From a bacterium (GTDB taxonomy: Bacteria; Verrucomicrobiota; Verrucomicrobiia; Verrucomicrobiales; Akkermansiaceae), in NCBI GenBank assembly GCA_018222765.1, contig JAAEZT010000023.1:1-60504 (forward strand): 60,504 bases of DNA. The letters are read 5' to 3'. Below the pieces are notes generated by a model that saw only the letters and a program-made list of their open reading frames with translations, made no database searches and was not told where the DNA came from. Each line of letters opens with the position of its first letter. Position 1 is the stretch's first letter. The translations under genes were made by a program, and so were the position numbers. Shown here piece after piece: positions 53,121 through 60,504 of this stretch.

Positions 53121-53871
53121 GGATATGGTCTTTTATAGTGTAAAAAAGGAAGAGCGAATTATAGATGGCGTACCGTTTCCAAAGTCGACGGGGTTCGGCA
53201 CAAAGGCGGTAGAGCCACTCCATACCAAATTTTTGAATAAACCCCGGAGCTTGTTTTACCTCGCCGGCGTGAAAGGCAAACGCCGCGCCAATCCCAAAAT
53301 ATACGGCAGGAGGAAGGGAATTAAGGTGGTCGGCAATCCATTTTTCCTGCTTGGGACAGCCTAAGCCAACCCAGACAAATCGAGCGCCCGATTCGCGGAT
53401 AAGAGCCTTGATTTTCTCATGCTCTTCAGCGGGCCATTCTCCAAAAGGAGGTGAGTAAGTCCCGGCAATTTCATTGGATTCAAACCGCTCGGAAAGCTGA
53501 TCAAGAGTTTCCTGTTTTCCACCAAGAAAGAAGTGGGATCGATCTGAATCACCTTCGGTAGATTTCAGCAATTCGAGCATTAAGCTTGGCCCGTAAACTC
53601 TCTCTTCCAATTTCTCTTCTTCAGGCAACTGGGCATTCACCGACCACAATAGAGGCGTGCCATCAGGGCAAATTAGATCGAACTTCAAGAGAGCTTCACC
53701 GAACAACTGATCGTGACGTGCATGGGCAAGAACGTGGGTGTTGGCGGCGCTCACAGCATAGGCCCGATTCCCACGATGTGCCGCTTCCATACTCCAACTC
53801 GTCGCATCAGCATAGGTGGTCACTGCGATTGGATACCCAAGCACGTTTCGAGTTTTTAGTGAGCTTGGCAC
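53113..53871 (-). CDS. WecG/TagA/CpsF family glycosyltransferase
   Basis: A 252-residue GT26-family enzyme. Signatures are SAANTHVLAHARHDQLFGEALLKFDLICPDGTPLLW, FFLGGKQETLDQLSERF, FVWVGLGCPKQEKWI and AAFAFHAGEVKQAPGFIQKFGMEWLYRLCAEPRRLWKRY. These proteins typically add the second sugar (for example N-acetylmannosaminuronic acid or another sugar) to polyprenyl-linked GlcNAc-type intermediates. It is preceded by gmd (6-bp gap), consistent with early repeat-unit assembly. Confidence 0.95.
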   Translation of the reverse strand: MPSSLKTRNVLGYPIAVTTYADATSWSMEAAHRGNRAYAVSAANTHVLAHARHDQLFGEALLKFDLICPDGTPLLWSVNAQLPEEEKLEERVYGPSLMLELLKSTEGDSDRSHFFLGGKQETLDQLSERFESNEIAGTYSPPFGEWPAEEHEKIKALIRESGARFVWVGLGCPKQEKWIADHLNSLPPAVYFGIGAAFAFHAGEVKQAPGFIQKFGMEWLYRLCAEPRRLWKRYAIYNSLFLFYTIKDHIRG

Positions 53872-53877
53872 TTGAGT

Positions 53878-54996
53878 TTATCCTTCGGTAGCAACGGAAA
53901 CGTGGTGGCCATGCCTTTTAAGAAGCGCGTGTTGCTTCGCTTTTTCAAGATCAAAGGAAACCATCTCGGAACACATTTCCTCAACGGTAATTTCCGGAAC
54001 CCATCCAAGCTTCTCTTTGGCTTTGGTCGGATCTCCCAGGAGCGTCTCGACTTCAGCCGGCCGGAAGTATCGGGGGTCTACGCGAACAATGACATCTCCA
54101 AGATTGATCGCGGGGGATTTTTCGTGATCGACTGCCGAGACGGTAGCGATCTCATCAACACCCTCGCCGGAAAATTCCAACTCAATGCCGGCTTCTTTGG
54201 CCGAAAGAGTGACAAATTCACGGACTGAAATCTGCTTGCCAGTTGCGATAACAAAATCATCTGGCTCGTCTTGCTGAAGCATCATCCACTGCATGCGAAC
54301 GTAATCTTTGGCGTGACCCCAGTCGCGAAGGGCGTCCATGTTTCCAAGGAACAAACAATCCTCCAAACCCTGGGAAATATTTGCGATGGCCCGGGTAATC
54401 TTGCGTGTCACGAAGGTCTCACCCCGTCGAGGCGATTCGTGGTTAAAAAGAATTCCGTTGCAAGCATACATGCCGTATGACTCGCGGTAGTTTACCGTAA
54501 TCCAGTAGGCATACATTTTTGCAGCCGCGTAAGGAGAGCGGGGATAGAACGGAGTGGTTTCCTTTTGCGGAACTTCCTGCACCAATCCGTAGAGCTCGGA
54601 GGTCGAGGCTTGGTAGAATCGGGTCTTTTTTTCCAGCCCTAAAAAGCGAATCGCCTCCAGCAGTCGAAGGGCCCCGATGGCATCAACATCCGCCGTGTAT
54701 TCCGGCGATTCAAAGGAAACCGCAACATGAGATTGAGCGCCCAGATTGTATACTTCATCGGGTTGAATTTCACTAATGATCCGGGTTAAGTTCGAGGTAT
54801 CTGTGAGATCCCCATAGTGCAATTTGAAGCGTGCACTTTCGACATGAGGATCTTCATAAATATGATCGACTCGCTCGGTGTTGAATGAGGAAGCCCGACG
54901 CTTGATGCCATGAACTTCGTATCCTTTTTCAAGAAGGAATTCCGCCAGATAGGAACCGTCTTGACCGGTGATGCCTGTGATAAGTGCTTTCTTCAT
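53878..54996 (-). CDS. gmd: GDP-mannose 4,6-dehydratase
   Basis: A 372-residue short-chain-dehydrogenase-type enzyme converting GDP-mannose to GDP-4-keto-6-deoxymannose. Nucleotide motif [15 protein letters not shown] is at the start, then [58 protein letters not shown] (catalytic Y-x3-K), and [21 protein letters not shown]. It works with the adjacent fcl gene (11 bp downstream of it) to make GDP-L-fucose. Confidence 0.97.
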   Translation of the reverse strand: MKKALITGITGQDGSYLAEFLLEKGYEVHGIKRRASSFNTERVDHIYEDPHVESARFKLHYGDLTDTSNLTRIISEIQPDEVYNLGAQSHVAVSFESPEYTADVDAIGALRLLEAIRFLGLEKKTRFYQASTSELYGLVQEVPQKETTPFYPRSPYAAAKMYAYWITVNYRESYGMYACNGILFNHESPRRGETFVTRKITRAIANISQGLEDCLFLGNMDALRDWGHAKDYVRMQWMMLQQDEPDDFVIATGKQISVREFVTLSAKEAGIELEFSGEGVDEIATVSAVDHEKSPAINLGDVIVRVDPRYFRPAEVETLLGDPTKAKEKLGWVPEITVEEMCSEMVSFDLEKAKQHALLKRHGHHVSVATEG

Positions 54997-55007
54997 AATA
55001 AATGGTA

Positions 55008-55943
55008 TTAAAGTCGCGCCGTCCCTTCTTCGAGGGTCGCTAAAAAATCTTGATACGCGCCTTTGAGTCCGTCTTCAAAAGCAATCTTAGCAATCCATCC
55101 CGTTTCGTTGAGAAGGCTCACATCGAGCAGCTTGCGTGGTGTCCCGTCTGGTTTTGATGGGTCGGTTTTGATCTCTCCTTCAAACCCAACCGTTTTCGCA
55201 ATCGTGCGTGCCAGATCCAAAATAGTGATATCCTCTCCGACACCGAGATTCACCCAATCGGGTGGGCTCTCGTGATCGAGCAAATGAAAGCAAGCTTCCG
55301 CCAAATCATCGACGTGAAGAAATTCCCGGCGCGGAGTCCCGCTCCCCCAAATCGTCACATCCGAATGACCTCTCTCCTTCGCTTCATGGAAGCGCCGAAT
55401 CATCGCGGGTATCACATGCGAATTTTCAGGATGATAATTGTCACCCGGACCATAGAGATTCGTAGGCATCGCCGAATGATACAGCAGACCATACTGGGCG
55501 CGATAATGTTGGCACATTTTTAAACCCGCAATCTTGGCGATCGCGTATGCCTCATTGGTAAGCTCCAATGGGCTTGTTAACAGACAATCCTCGGGCATTG
55601 GCTGAGGAGCCATTTTGGGATAGATACAAGAACTTCCGAGGAACAACACCCTGCCTACTCCCGCCTGCCGCGAGCCTTCAATTAGATTCGAGGCGATGGC
55701 GAGATTCTCAAATATGAACTCAGCCGGATAGGTCGAATTAGCATGAATACCGCCCACTTTCGCAGCAGCGATAATCACTTGATCCGGTTCATGATCTTCA
55801 AGCCATTCGGCGACGCTGGCTTGATCGAGAAGATCCAATTCGTCACGGCTTGCCGTCAGGATCTCATAGCCTCCTCTTTTCCTCGCCTCGCGAACGAGTG
55901 CGCTTCCCACCATTCCACGGTGTCCTGCGATGAAAATCTTCAT
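55008..55943 (-). CDS. fcl: GDP-L-fucose synthase
   Basis: A 311-residue epimerase/reductase yielding GDP-L-fucose from the Gmd product. Motifs are [14 protein letters not shown] (NADP binding), [44 protein letters not shown] (Ser and Y-x3-K), and [30 protein letters not shown]. Its ATG overlaps the aminotransferase stop by 4 bp. Together with gmd it strongly implies fucose in the glycan. Confidence 0.97.
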   Translation of the reverse strand: MKIFIAGHRGMVGSALVREARKRGGYEILTASRDELDLLDQASVAEWLEDHEPDQVIIAAAKVGGIHANSTYPAEFIFENLAIASNLIEGSRQAGVGRVLFLGSSCIYPKMAPQPMPEDCLLTSPLELTNEAYAIAKIAGLKMCQHYRAQYGLLYHSAMPTNLYGPGDNYHPENSHVIPAMIRRFHEAKERGHSDVTIWGSGTPRREFLHVDDLAEACFHLLDHESPPDWVNLGVGEDITILDLARTIAKTVGFEGEIKTDPSKPDGTPRKLLDVSLLNETGWIAKIAFEDGLKGAYQDFLATLEEGTARL

Positions 55944-57052
55944 GATTTAAAGAATGATTTTACGACCTCAACCACGCGCTCCCGACGTTCTTCTCCAAGC
56001 TCGCCAAAAATGGGAATACTTAATGCCTCCGACGCCAACTTTTCAGCGACCGGAAGTGCTCCAGCCTCAAGGTGAGAAAAGCACTCCTGTTTGTGCAAGG
56101 GAACTGGGTAGTATACTTCACACCCAACCTGACTTTTCAGTAAGTGGGCTTTGAGCTCATCCCGCCGGCCGTGGACCTTCAGGGTAAATTGATTCCAGAT
56201 CACGCCCTCTTCAGCTGTTCCCGGAAGTGGCAGGGTTACTTGCTCTGAATCCAGTTCCGCAAATTCCTCCAGATAATATCCGGCATTTTCAGCGCGGGCC
56301 TCACCATAAGAATCGAGATGAGGTAATTTCTTTCTCAACAAGGCCGCCTGTAATGCATCAATCCGGAAATTTCCCCCGACCATAGCATGATAGTATTTGG
56401 GATACATTCCATGATTTCGCAACTGCCGAACTTTCTCTGCCAACTCATCGTCCAGACAACTCACAAGACCACCATCACCATAGCCACCCAGATTCTTTGA
56501 GGGGAAAAAACTATAGGTTCCTAAGTGCCCAAAGGTGCCGCATTTACGCGAATCAACGCTCGCACTGAATGATTGCGCGGTGTCCTCAATAACGGCGAGA
56601 TCATGTTCATCGGCAAACTCCATCACTCCTGCAATCTCACAACTCCGCCCAAACAAATGGACCGGAATGATGGCTTTAGTTTTCGATGTGATCCGGCTCT
56701 TCACCGATTCCAGGTCGATATTGAAACTGTCCTCCAGAGAGTCCGCAAAGATTGGCGTGGCACCGACTCGAACTACACTTCCCGCAGTAGCGAAAAAGGT
56801 AAAGGAGGGACAAATTACCTCATCTCCCGGTCCCACACCGGCCGCAAGAAGAGCCACGATCAGGGCGTCCGTCCCAGACGACACTCCAATCGCATGAGGC
56901 ACTCCGAGATACTCCGCGGCTTCTTTTTCAAAAGCCTCAACTTCAGGACCCAAGATAAAATATCCCGAATCGAGAACGCTCTCGAATACCTGTAATAACT
57001 CGTCCCGCAGAGGCGCATTTTGCGCGGGAACATCTAATAATGGCACATTCAC
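55940..57052 (-). CDS. DegT/DnrJ/EryC1 family sugar aminotransferase
   Basis: A 370-residue PLP enzyme from GTG 57052 ([23 protein letters not shown]); a TTG at 57079 is possible but its extra residues look like leader sequence. Family signatures are [51 protein letters not shown] and [17 protein letters not shown], in which the Lys binds PLP. It probably makes a 4-amino or 3-amino sugar nucleotide (WbpE/FdtB-like); substrate unknown. It is the first biosynthetic gene after the regulator pair, 175 bp downstream of the nusG-like gene. Confidence 0.92.
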   Translation of the reverse strand: MNVPLLDVPAQNAPLRDELLQVFESVLDSGYFILGPEVEAFEKEAAEYLGVPHAIGVSSGTDALIVALLAAGVGPGDEVICPSFTFFATAGSVVRVGATPIFADSLEDSFNIDLESVKSRITSKTKAIIPVHLFGRSCEIAGVMEFADEHDLAVIEDTAQSFSASVDSRKCGTFGHLGTYSFFPSKNLGGYGDGGLVSCLDDELAEKVRQLRNHGMYPKYYHAMVGGNFRIDALQAALLRKKLPHLDSYGEARAENAGYYLEEFAELDSEQVTLPLPGTAEEGVIWNQFTLKVHGRRDELKAHLLKSQVGCEVYYPVPLHKQECFSHLEAGALPVAEKLASEALSIPIFGELGEERRERVVEVVKSFFKS

Positions 57053-57064
57053 AACAAAAAAATG

Positions 57065-57077
57065 GCTAGCTGCCGCC
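57065..57077 (-). promoter_or_regulatory. ops-like element upstream of the first biosynthetic gene
   Basis: The minus strand reads GGCGGCAGCTAGC, close to the RfaH-recruiting ops core GGCGGTAGC. It lies 12 bp upstream of the chosen GTG of the aminotransferase, in the leader of the transcript that follows a NusG paralogue. It could be chance or coding if the TTG start is used. Confidence 0.25.
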
Positions 57078-57192
57078 AATGGTCAGTTACTCACATCCAA
57101 CCGAGTAAAACCAATAAAATCCAGCAACCTGGGACCGAAAACAATGGAAATCCTGTCTCAGTTAGCGATATAGACTCATGGAACAAGGTTTT

Positions 57193-57210
57193 GTTCAATT
57201 AAAAATGAAC
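57193..57210. promoter_or_regulatory. Inverted repeat GTTCA-N8-TGAAC, copy 2
   Basis: GTTCAATTAAAAATGAAC (18 bp) lies between the nusG-like stop and the aminotransferase start. Its length and outer half-sites equal those of the repeat upstream of the GbsR-type gene. A third half-site, GAAC at 57181-57184, lies next to it and forms a small hairpin with GTTC at 57193. Candidate operator for the GbsR-type protein. Confidence 0.5.
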
Positions 57211-57227
57211 TTATTTGGAAATCGCTG

Positions 57228-57791
57228 CTAATCTCCCTTCCAGCCTTCCGGGATGTCCGGGTTAGCCAGGATCAAACTATAAAGGCTCACCTCTACCGGT
57301 TTCGATTCTCCCAGAAACTCGAGCAACAAACTCACCCGCTCCGCGCCCGGCCTTACCTCGACCACCCGCCCTTCCATCCCCTTGAATGGCCCCTCCCCCA
57401 ATTCGACCTCATCTCCCACCTCCACTTTCCAGTTTACAACAATCTCTTCGTCGTCCGTTTGATGACGAGCCATCTCAGCCTGGAGGTCCTCCACAAATTG
57501 ATCCGGAACCGCCGGAGTATCATCTCCAAAAGTTACGATGCGACTGACTCCAGCCGTGTAGGTTACCGCCCGACTCAGTTCCAAATGAGAAAATTTTGCT
57601 AGTAAATATCCTGGAAACAAGGGCTCCACCCACCAAACGCGACCCCGCCGGGTCGTCTTTTGGTAACGCAGTCGCGGCAGGAAGACTTCGACACCCTCGA
57701 GACGCCGGAGATTCGCCGTCGCCAAACGTTCACGCTTCAGCTGGGTACGCAAGACATACCAATTCGGCTCTGATCCTTTTTCCGAGTCCAT
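57228..57791 (-). CDS. NusG-family antiterminator paralogue (RfaH/UpxY-like)
   Basis: A 187-residue protein from ATG 57791 (MDSEKGSEPNWYVLRTQLKRERLATANLRRL). The N-terminal NGN domain has WYVLRTQLKRE, VEVFLPRLRY and PLFPGYLLAKF, and the C-terminal KOW domain has VGDEVELGEGPFKGMEGRVVEVRPG. It lacks the fused context of the housekeeping nusG (secE, rplK), so it is a specialised paralogue. Such proteins (RfaH, UpxY, LoaP) ride on RNA polymerase and let it read long polysaccharide operons; here it heads one of about 38 kb. A single base separates its ATG from the stop of the GbsR-type gene. Confidence 0.88.
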   Translation of the reverse strand: MDSEKGSEPNWYVLRTQLKRERLATANLRRLEGVEVFLPRLRYQKTTRRGRVWWVEPLFPGYLLAKFSHLELSRAVTYTAGVSRIVTFGDDTPAVPDQFVEDLQAEMARHQTDDEEIVVNWKVEVGDEVELGEGPFKGMEGRVVEVRPGAERVSLLLEFLGESKPVEVSLYSLILANPDIPEGWKGD

Positions 57792-57792
57792 T

Positions 57793-58293
57793 TCAGCTAC
57801 CCAAGAATTTCTGAAGGAGGGGAAGCACGACCTTGGCACGGCTGGACCATCGGCTCAGCCGTTCCAAGCGACCGGCATAAAAATCCGATCGAACATCTCC
57901 CGGCATGTCTCCAACCATCTTCTTCAATGAGTCCAATTTCTCCTCTCCACTTGAAAGATGGGGCCTAACTTGCTCTTTAATAAAGCCTCCCACCAATCTC
58001 TTCAGCTCGACATCCGGTTCATAATAAACCCTCCTGCCAGAGGTTACCTCGGCTTCCCTTACCGCTCCAAGTTCCCTAAGACTCCGTAAACCCTGACTCG
58101 CTGATCCTTTACTAATCCCCAAGCGACATACCAAATCATCGAGGGAAATTGGATCCGGAGAGATGAAAAGCAGGCCATAGATCTCCCCAATCGATTTCGG
58201 AAGGCCCAATATTTTCACCCCATCGCAAAAGAACTCAATCACCTGCGACTCGAAATCACTGAGAGCCTTTTCACTCCGATCCCCATCTGCCAT
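57793..58293 (-). CDS. GbsR/MarR-type winged-helix regulator
   Basis: A 166-residue DNA-binding protein from ATG 58293 (MADGDRSEKALSDFESQVIEFF); a GTG two codons upstream is less likely. It has the GbsR pattern IGEIYGLLFISPDPISLDDLVCRLGISKGSASQGLRSLRELGAVREAEVTSGRRVYYEPD, a winged helix with the SKGSASQGL recognition helix. The following helical C-terminus probably dimerises. It is the first gene of the polysaccharide locus, translated together with the NusG paralogue. A perfect 8-2-8 inverted repeat lies 29 bp upstream, which suggests autoregulation. The ligand is unknown. Confidence 0.85.
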   Translation of the reverse strand: MADGDRSEKALSDFESQVIEFFCDGVKILGLPKSIGEIYGLLFISPDPISLDDLVCRLGISKGSASQGLRSLRELGAVREAEVTSGRRVYYEPDVELKRLVGGFIKEQVRPHLSSGEEKLDSLKKMVGDMPGDVRSDFYAGRLERLSRWSSRAKVVLPLLQKFLGS

Positions 58294-58629
58294 AAACACA
58301 ACTTTTCACAAAACAGCTCTTTGTTCAAATCTATTTGAACTCAAAACCGGGACAATCAACCTCCCTGCACAGCGTCACCCACCGTAAACTCTTTAAAGTA
58401 TAACCATGAGAGGAGATTTTCGAAACTCATCACCAGAAAATCCCCAGATGTGAAGAAGGCCGGGCGATCGCCATTACAGGTGCCAATTCTAGCACCAGAC
58501 GAGTTTAAGTAATCACCCTAGCGAAACCTGGAAAACATCTTCACTCCCCAGCCCACCACCTAGTCAAACTCCACGAGCTGGCCACGACCATTAAATCTCT
58601 GGGCGCAAAAAGCCCTTCCTGAAAAAAGT
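58294..58629. other. Intergenic region upstream of the polysaccharide locus
   Basis: This stretch lies between the regulator start and the end of the DUF1080 gene. It holds the inverted repeat at 58323-58340 and a weak GGGC/GCCC hairpin near 58600. No ORF with good coding character or RNA gene was recognised. The promoter of the polysaccharide locus should be here, but no clear -35/-10 pair can be named. Confidence 0.55.
58323..58340. promoter_or_regulatory. Inverted repeat GTTCA-N8-TGAAC, copy 1
   Basis: GTTCAAATCTATTTGAAC is a perfect 8-bp inverted repeat with a 2-bp centre. It lies 29 bp upstream of the GbsR-type gene. Winged-helix dimers of the MarR/GbsR group bind such 16-20-bp palindromes, so it is the best candidate operator for this regulator. 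Confidence 0.65.
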
Positions 58630-59247
58630 CTACAGTTCTTTGATGCGCAGATTTTTCAGACTGATGATCGCTCCGTGGCCACAGAAGCACAGATGCCCCT
58701 TCCGGCGTTTTGCTCCGTTGTGCTTTGGTTTGGATTTGTTCACCTCATCAAGGTTGGCCTCCATGATCACTACACCATTCAGCTCCACTTTCACATTGGG
58801 TCCATTGACTGTGACAATCTCTTTGTTCCACTCTCCAACAGGTTTGAGATGACCCTTTTTGGCTGCTACTAGTGTGTAGAGTCCGCCATGAAACTGGTAG
58901 TCCTTGAGCTTGGCATACTTCGGATGAGTGTTGTCAAGAATTTGAATCTCCATACCGGTATACGCAGGATCTCCCTTTCCCGGATAATGAATCCCCAATC
59001 CATTGTTCGCTCCGGCAGTCAGTTTGAATTCAAATTCAAAAACATAGTTTGAGTATTCCTTCTCAGTGATCAGGAAACGACATTTCTTCGTCGATTCGAT
59101 AATCCCTCCTTCTTTAATGACATAACCAGACTGCTCTGGTTTTCCGGCTCCACCCCAACCGGTGAAATCTTTTCCGTTAAACAAGGACACAAATTCCCCG
59201 GCATACACCGAGCTAACACAAGCAACCGCTATTAATAATTTTTTCAT
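58630..59247 (-). CDS. DUF1080 (3-keto-disaccharide hydrolase-like) secreted protein
   Basis: A 205-residue protein with a signal peptide (KKLLIAVACVSSVYAGE). It carries one DUF1080/LamG-like jelly roll: FVSLFNGKDFTGWGG, SNYVFEFEFKLTAGANNGLGIHY, GMEIQILDNTHPKYAKLKDYQFHGGLY and GAIISLKNLRIKEL. The family is abundant in Verrucomicrobiota and Planctomycetota, and some members act on 3-keto sugars formed by Gfo/Idh partners. Its ATG overlaps the Gfo/Idh stop by one base (TGATG), so the two proteins probably act in one pathway. Confidence 0.92.
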   Translation of the reverse strand: MKKLLIAVACVSSVYAGEFVSLFNGKDFTGWGGAGKPEQSGYVIKEGGIIESTKKCRFLITEKEYSNYVFEFEFKLTAGANNGLGIHYPGKGDPAYTGMEIQILDNTHPKYAKLKDYQFHGGLYTLVAAKKGHLKPVGEWNKEIVTVNGPNVKVELNGVVIMEANLDEVNKSKPKHNGAKRRKGHLCFCGHGAIISLKNLRIKEL

Positions 59248-60326
59248 CAGGATAGTTCTACTGTTTTTCCAGTCCGGAAACTTTCATCGGCCGCGGCAAC
59301 AATGCGCATCGAATTGATGGCATCATCCATGTGATCACCCAGATCCATGTCCTCACGAATCGCTTTCAGAAAGTATTCCTGCTCGCGATGACACAAGCCA
59401 TCGTGATCCGGCTCGTCCGATGTTTCGATCCAATCGTCGGTTTTGACAAAATTCCCTTCGTCATTCAATTCGCTGTGATGAAGACGAAGCGACTCCGTCT
59501 TCGAGTGCGAATCAACGTCCGCAGATGCTCCCTCTCCGGCGGCATCCTTGGCGCAAATCGTGACGCACCCTTGCGGGCCTACAACGTCCTTCACGAAGAA
59601 GGCGGTCTCGCTCATCATCGGACCCCAGCCAGCTTCATACCAACCAACACTGCCGTCCTCGAAAGTTACCTGCAGGTGACCGTAATTGATTTTTCCTTCC
59701 GGCAGTTCGTCAGTAAGACGCGCTCCGATTCCACTCACGCGCACCGGCTTACTCCGTGTCATTTGGCACATCACATCCACGTAGTGAACACCGCAATCAA
59801 CGATCGGGGAGATCGACGACATAAGATTCTTGTGAGTCTCCCAATTAGGGCCACTCGACTGCTGATTGAGGTTCATCCGCATTACCAGCGGCTTGCCGAG
59901 AGTGTGGGAAATCTCGATGAATTTGATCCAACTCGGATGATGGCGGAGAATGTATCCGATAACCACCTTGCGTCCCGTTTCCCGTGCCTTGGCGACAATC
60001 TCTTCAGCCTCCGCGACGGTCTCGGCGAGAGGTTTTTCGATAAAGACATCCGCCCCGGCATCCATCGCAGCCTTGGCATAGGCTGCGTGGGTATCAGGAT
60101 AAGTAGAAATGGAAACGGCATCCGGCTTCGTTGCTTCCAGCGCTTCATAAAAATCTCCGAACTCCGCGTAAGAAGCTCCGAGATCTTCATTCAAAGCCGC
60201 CCGGCTCCCCTGGGAGCGAGTGACAATTCCACAAATCTCAAATCCATCAATGGCGTGATATGCCCGAGCATGTGACGTTCCCATGTGCCCGGCACCAACG
60301 CACAGGACTTTAATCGTTTTACTCAT
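59247..60326 (-). CDS. Gfo/Idh/MocA family oxidoreductase
   Basis: A 359-residue NAD(P)-dependent sugar dehydrogenase-like protein. The N-terminal Rossmann motif is VLCVGAGHMGTSHARAYHAI (G-x-G-x-x-G), followed by the conserved DVFIEKPLAETVAEAEEI (EKP) at about 95-112. The C-terminal domain shows SPIVDCGVHYVDVMCQM, a His-containing active-site segment. It is cytoplasmic, without a Tat or Sec signal. Pairing with DUF1080 suggests keto-sugar metabolism. It overlaps the small membrane-protein gene by 8 bp. Confidence 0.93.
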   Translation of the reverse strand: MSKTIKVLCVGAGHMGTSHARAYHAIDGFEICGIVTRSQGSRAALNEDLGASYAEFGDFYEALEATKPDAVSISTYPDTHAAYAKAAMDAGADVFIEKPLAETVAEAEEIVAKARETGRKVVIGYILRHHPSWIKFIEISHTLGKPLVMRMNLNQQSSGPNWETHKNLMSSISPIVDCGVHYVDVMCQMTRSKPVRVSGIGARLTDELPEGKINYGHLQVTFEDGSVGWYEAGWGPMMSETAFFVKDVVGPQGCVTICAKDAAGEGASADVDSHSKTESLRLHHSELNDEGNFVKTDDWIETSDEPDHDGLCHREQEYFLKAIREDMDLGDHMDDAINSMRIVAAADESFRTGKTVELS

Positions 60327-60504
60327 TTTCTTCGTATTCGCGTTGCTGTTCTAACATGACTTCCTCATCAATTTTCGGAGGTCCTTTTCGGAGAATTTTA
60401 ATTGCTTGGACAAACTTTACCATTCCCCCGATCACACTGCCAAGAATGAGGATCGCGATGGTAATGATGGCCCAATCGCCACTCTGGAGTGCGAGAAGGT
60501 TCAT
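60319..60504 (-). CDS. Small single-span membrane protein
   Basis: A 61-residue protein with one membrane segment (WAIITIAILILGSVIGGMVKFV) and a charged tail (EEVMLEQQREYEENE). The first visible ATG is the last codon of the window, so the gene may begin upstream. It overlaps the Gfo/Idh gene by 8 bp and belongs to the same operon. No family recognised. Confidence 0.6.
   Translation of the reverse strand: MNLLALQSGDWAIITIAILILGSVIGGMVKFVQAIKILRKGPPKIDEEVMLEQQREYEENE

Noticed and set aside
57181-57196. A GAACAA/TTGTTC hairpin considered as a terminator after the NusG-like gene
   Set aside because: The stem is short and AT-rich and no T-run follows on the minus strand; half-sites of an operator explain it better.
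58594-58610. GGGC/GCCC hairpin downstream of the DUF1080 gene considered as a terminator
   Set aside because: A four-base-pair stem is too weak, and the T-stretch is in the loop rather than after the stem.
59331-60275. A 314-codon plus-strand frame opposite the Gfo/Idh gene
   Set aside because: It is antisense to a full dehydrogenase with Rossmann and EKP motifs and shows no family features.

Overview
The window looks like a chromosomal segment of a Gram-negative member of the Verrucomicrobiota. This is an inference from gene content. Supporting features are a PEP-CTERM protein with an exosortase and EpsI partner, an adjacent DUF1800/DUF1501 pair, a DUF1080 protein beside a Gfo/Idh oxidoreductase, TonB-linked outer-membrane proteins, and weak Shine-Dalgarno sequences with several GTG or TTG starts. 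I see no rRNA, tRNA, CRISPR array, insertion sequence or phage gene.

Layout. 1-3.1 kb: the end of a sugar ABC uptake operon (ATPase cut by the window edge, lipoprotein binding protein) and a secreted esterase. 3.1-6.7 kb: a remnant of an ArsR-like regulator, a SWIM/SNF2 helicase and an exported PDZ protein. 6.8-14.9 kb: a metal-uptake island, very probably zinc, containing a His/Asp-rich outer-membrane protein, a dedicated TonB, a Fur/Zur-family regulator, two 'choice-of-anchor M' surface proteins (one with a PEP-CTERM anchor) and a ZnuD-like TonB-dependent receptor. Four copies of one palindrome (core TGCAA-N5-TTGCA) sit at the start of every transport gene. 15.1-17.2 kb: a cupin, a secreted PHB-depolymerase-like esterase and a small trypsin-like protein. 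17.3-20.5 kb: housekeeping genes ssb, rpsF, pth, rplY and prs.

20.5-58.3 kb: a nearly unbroken minus-strand exopolysaccharide locus. It opens with a GbsR/MarR-type regulator and a NusG paralogue, followed by precursor synthesis (DegT aminotransferase, Fcl, Gmd), a WecG-type glycosyltransferase and sulfate activation (CysC, CysD, an exported protein, CysN). Next come acyltransferases, a nitroreductase, a Wzx flippase, a pyruvyl transferase, a CAP59-like glycosyltransferase, a Wzy polymerase, many GT2/GT4 enzymes and three kinase-like proteins. It closes with a DUF1800-DUF1501-pseudopilin-like trio, exosortase, EpsI, the initiating polyprenyl glycosylphosphotransferase and an O-antigen-ligase/TPR protein, and runs into prs with a 13-bp gap. 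The likely product is a fucose-containing, possibly sulfated, pyruvylated and acylated polysaccharide linked to exosortase-dependent protein anchoring. No Wza/Wzc export proteins and no sulfotransferase are visible here.

58.6-60.5 kb: a DUF1080 protein, a Gfo/Idh/MocA oxidoreductase and a small membrane protein in one tight operon.

The two signals most worth following are the palindrome-linked zinc island that combines TonB transport with exosortase-anchored M-domain proteins, and the GbsR-NusG pair with two matching 18-bp inverted repeats (GTTCA-N8-TGAAC) at the two likely promoters of the polysaccharide locus.
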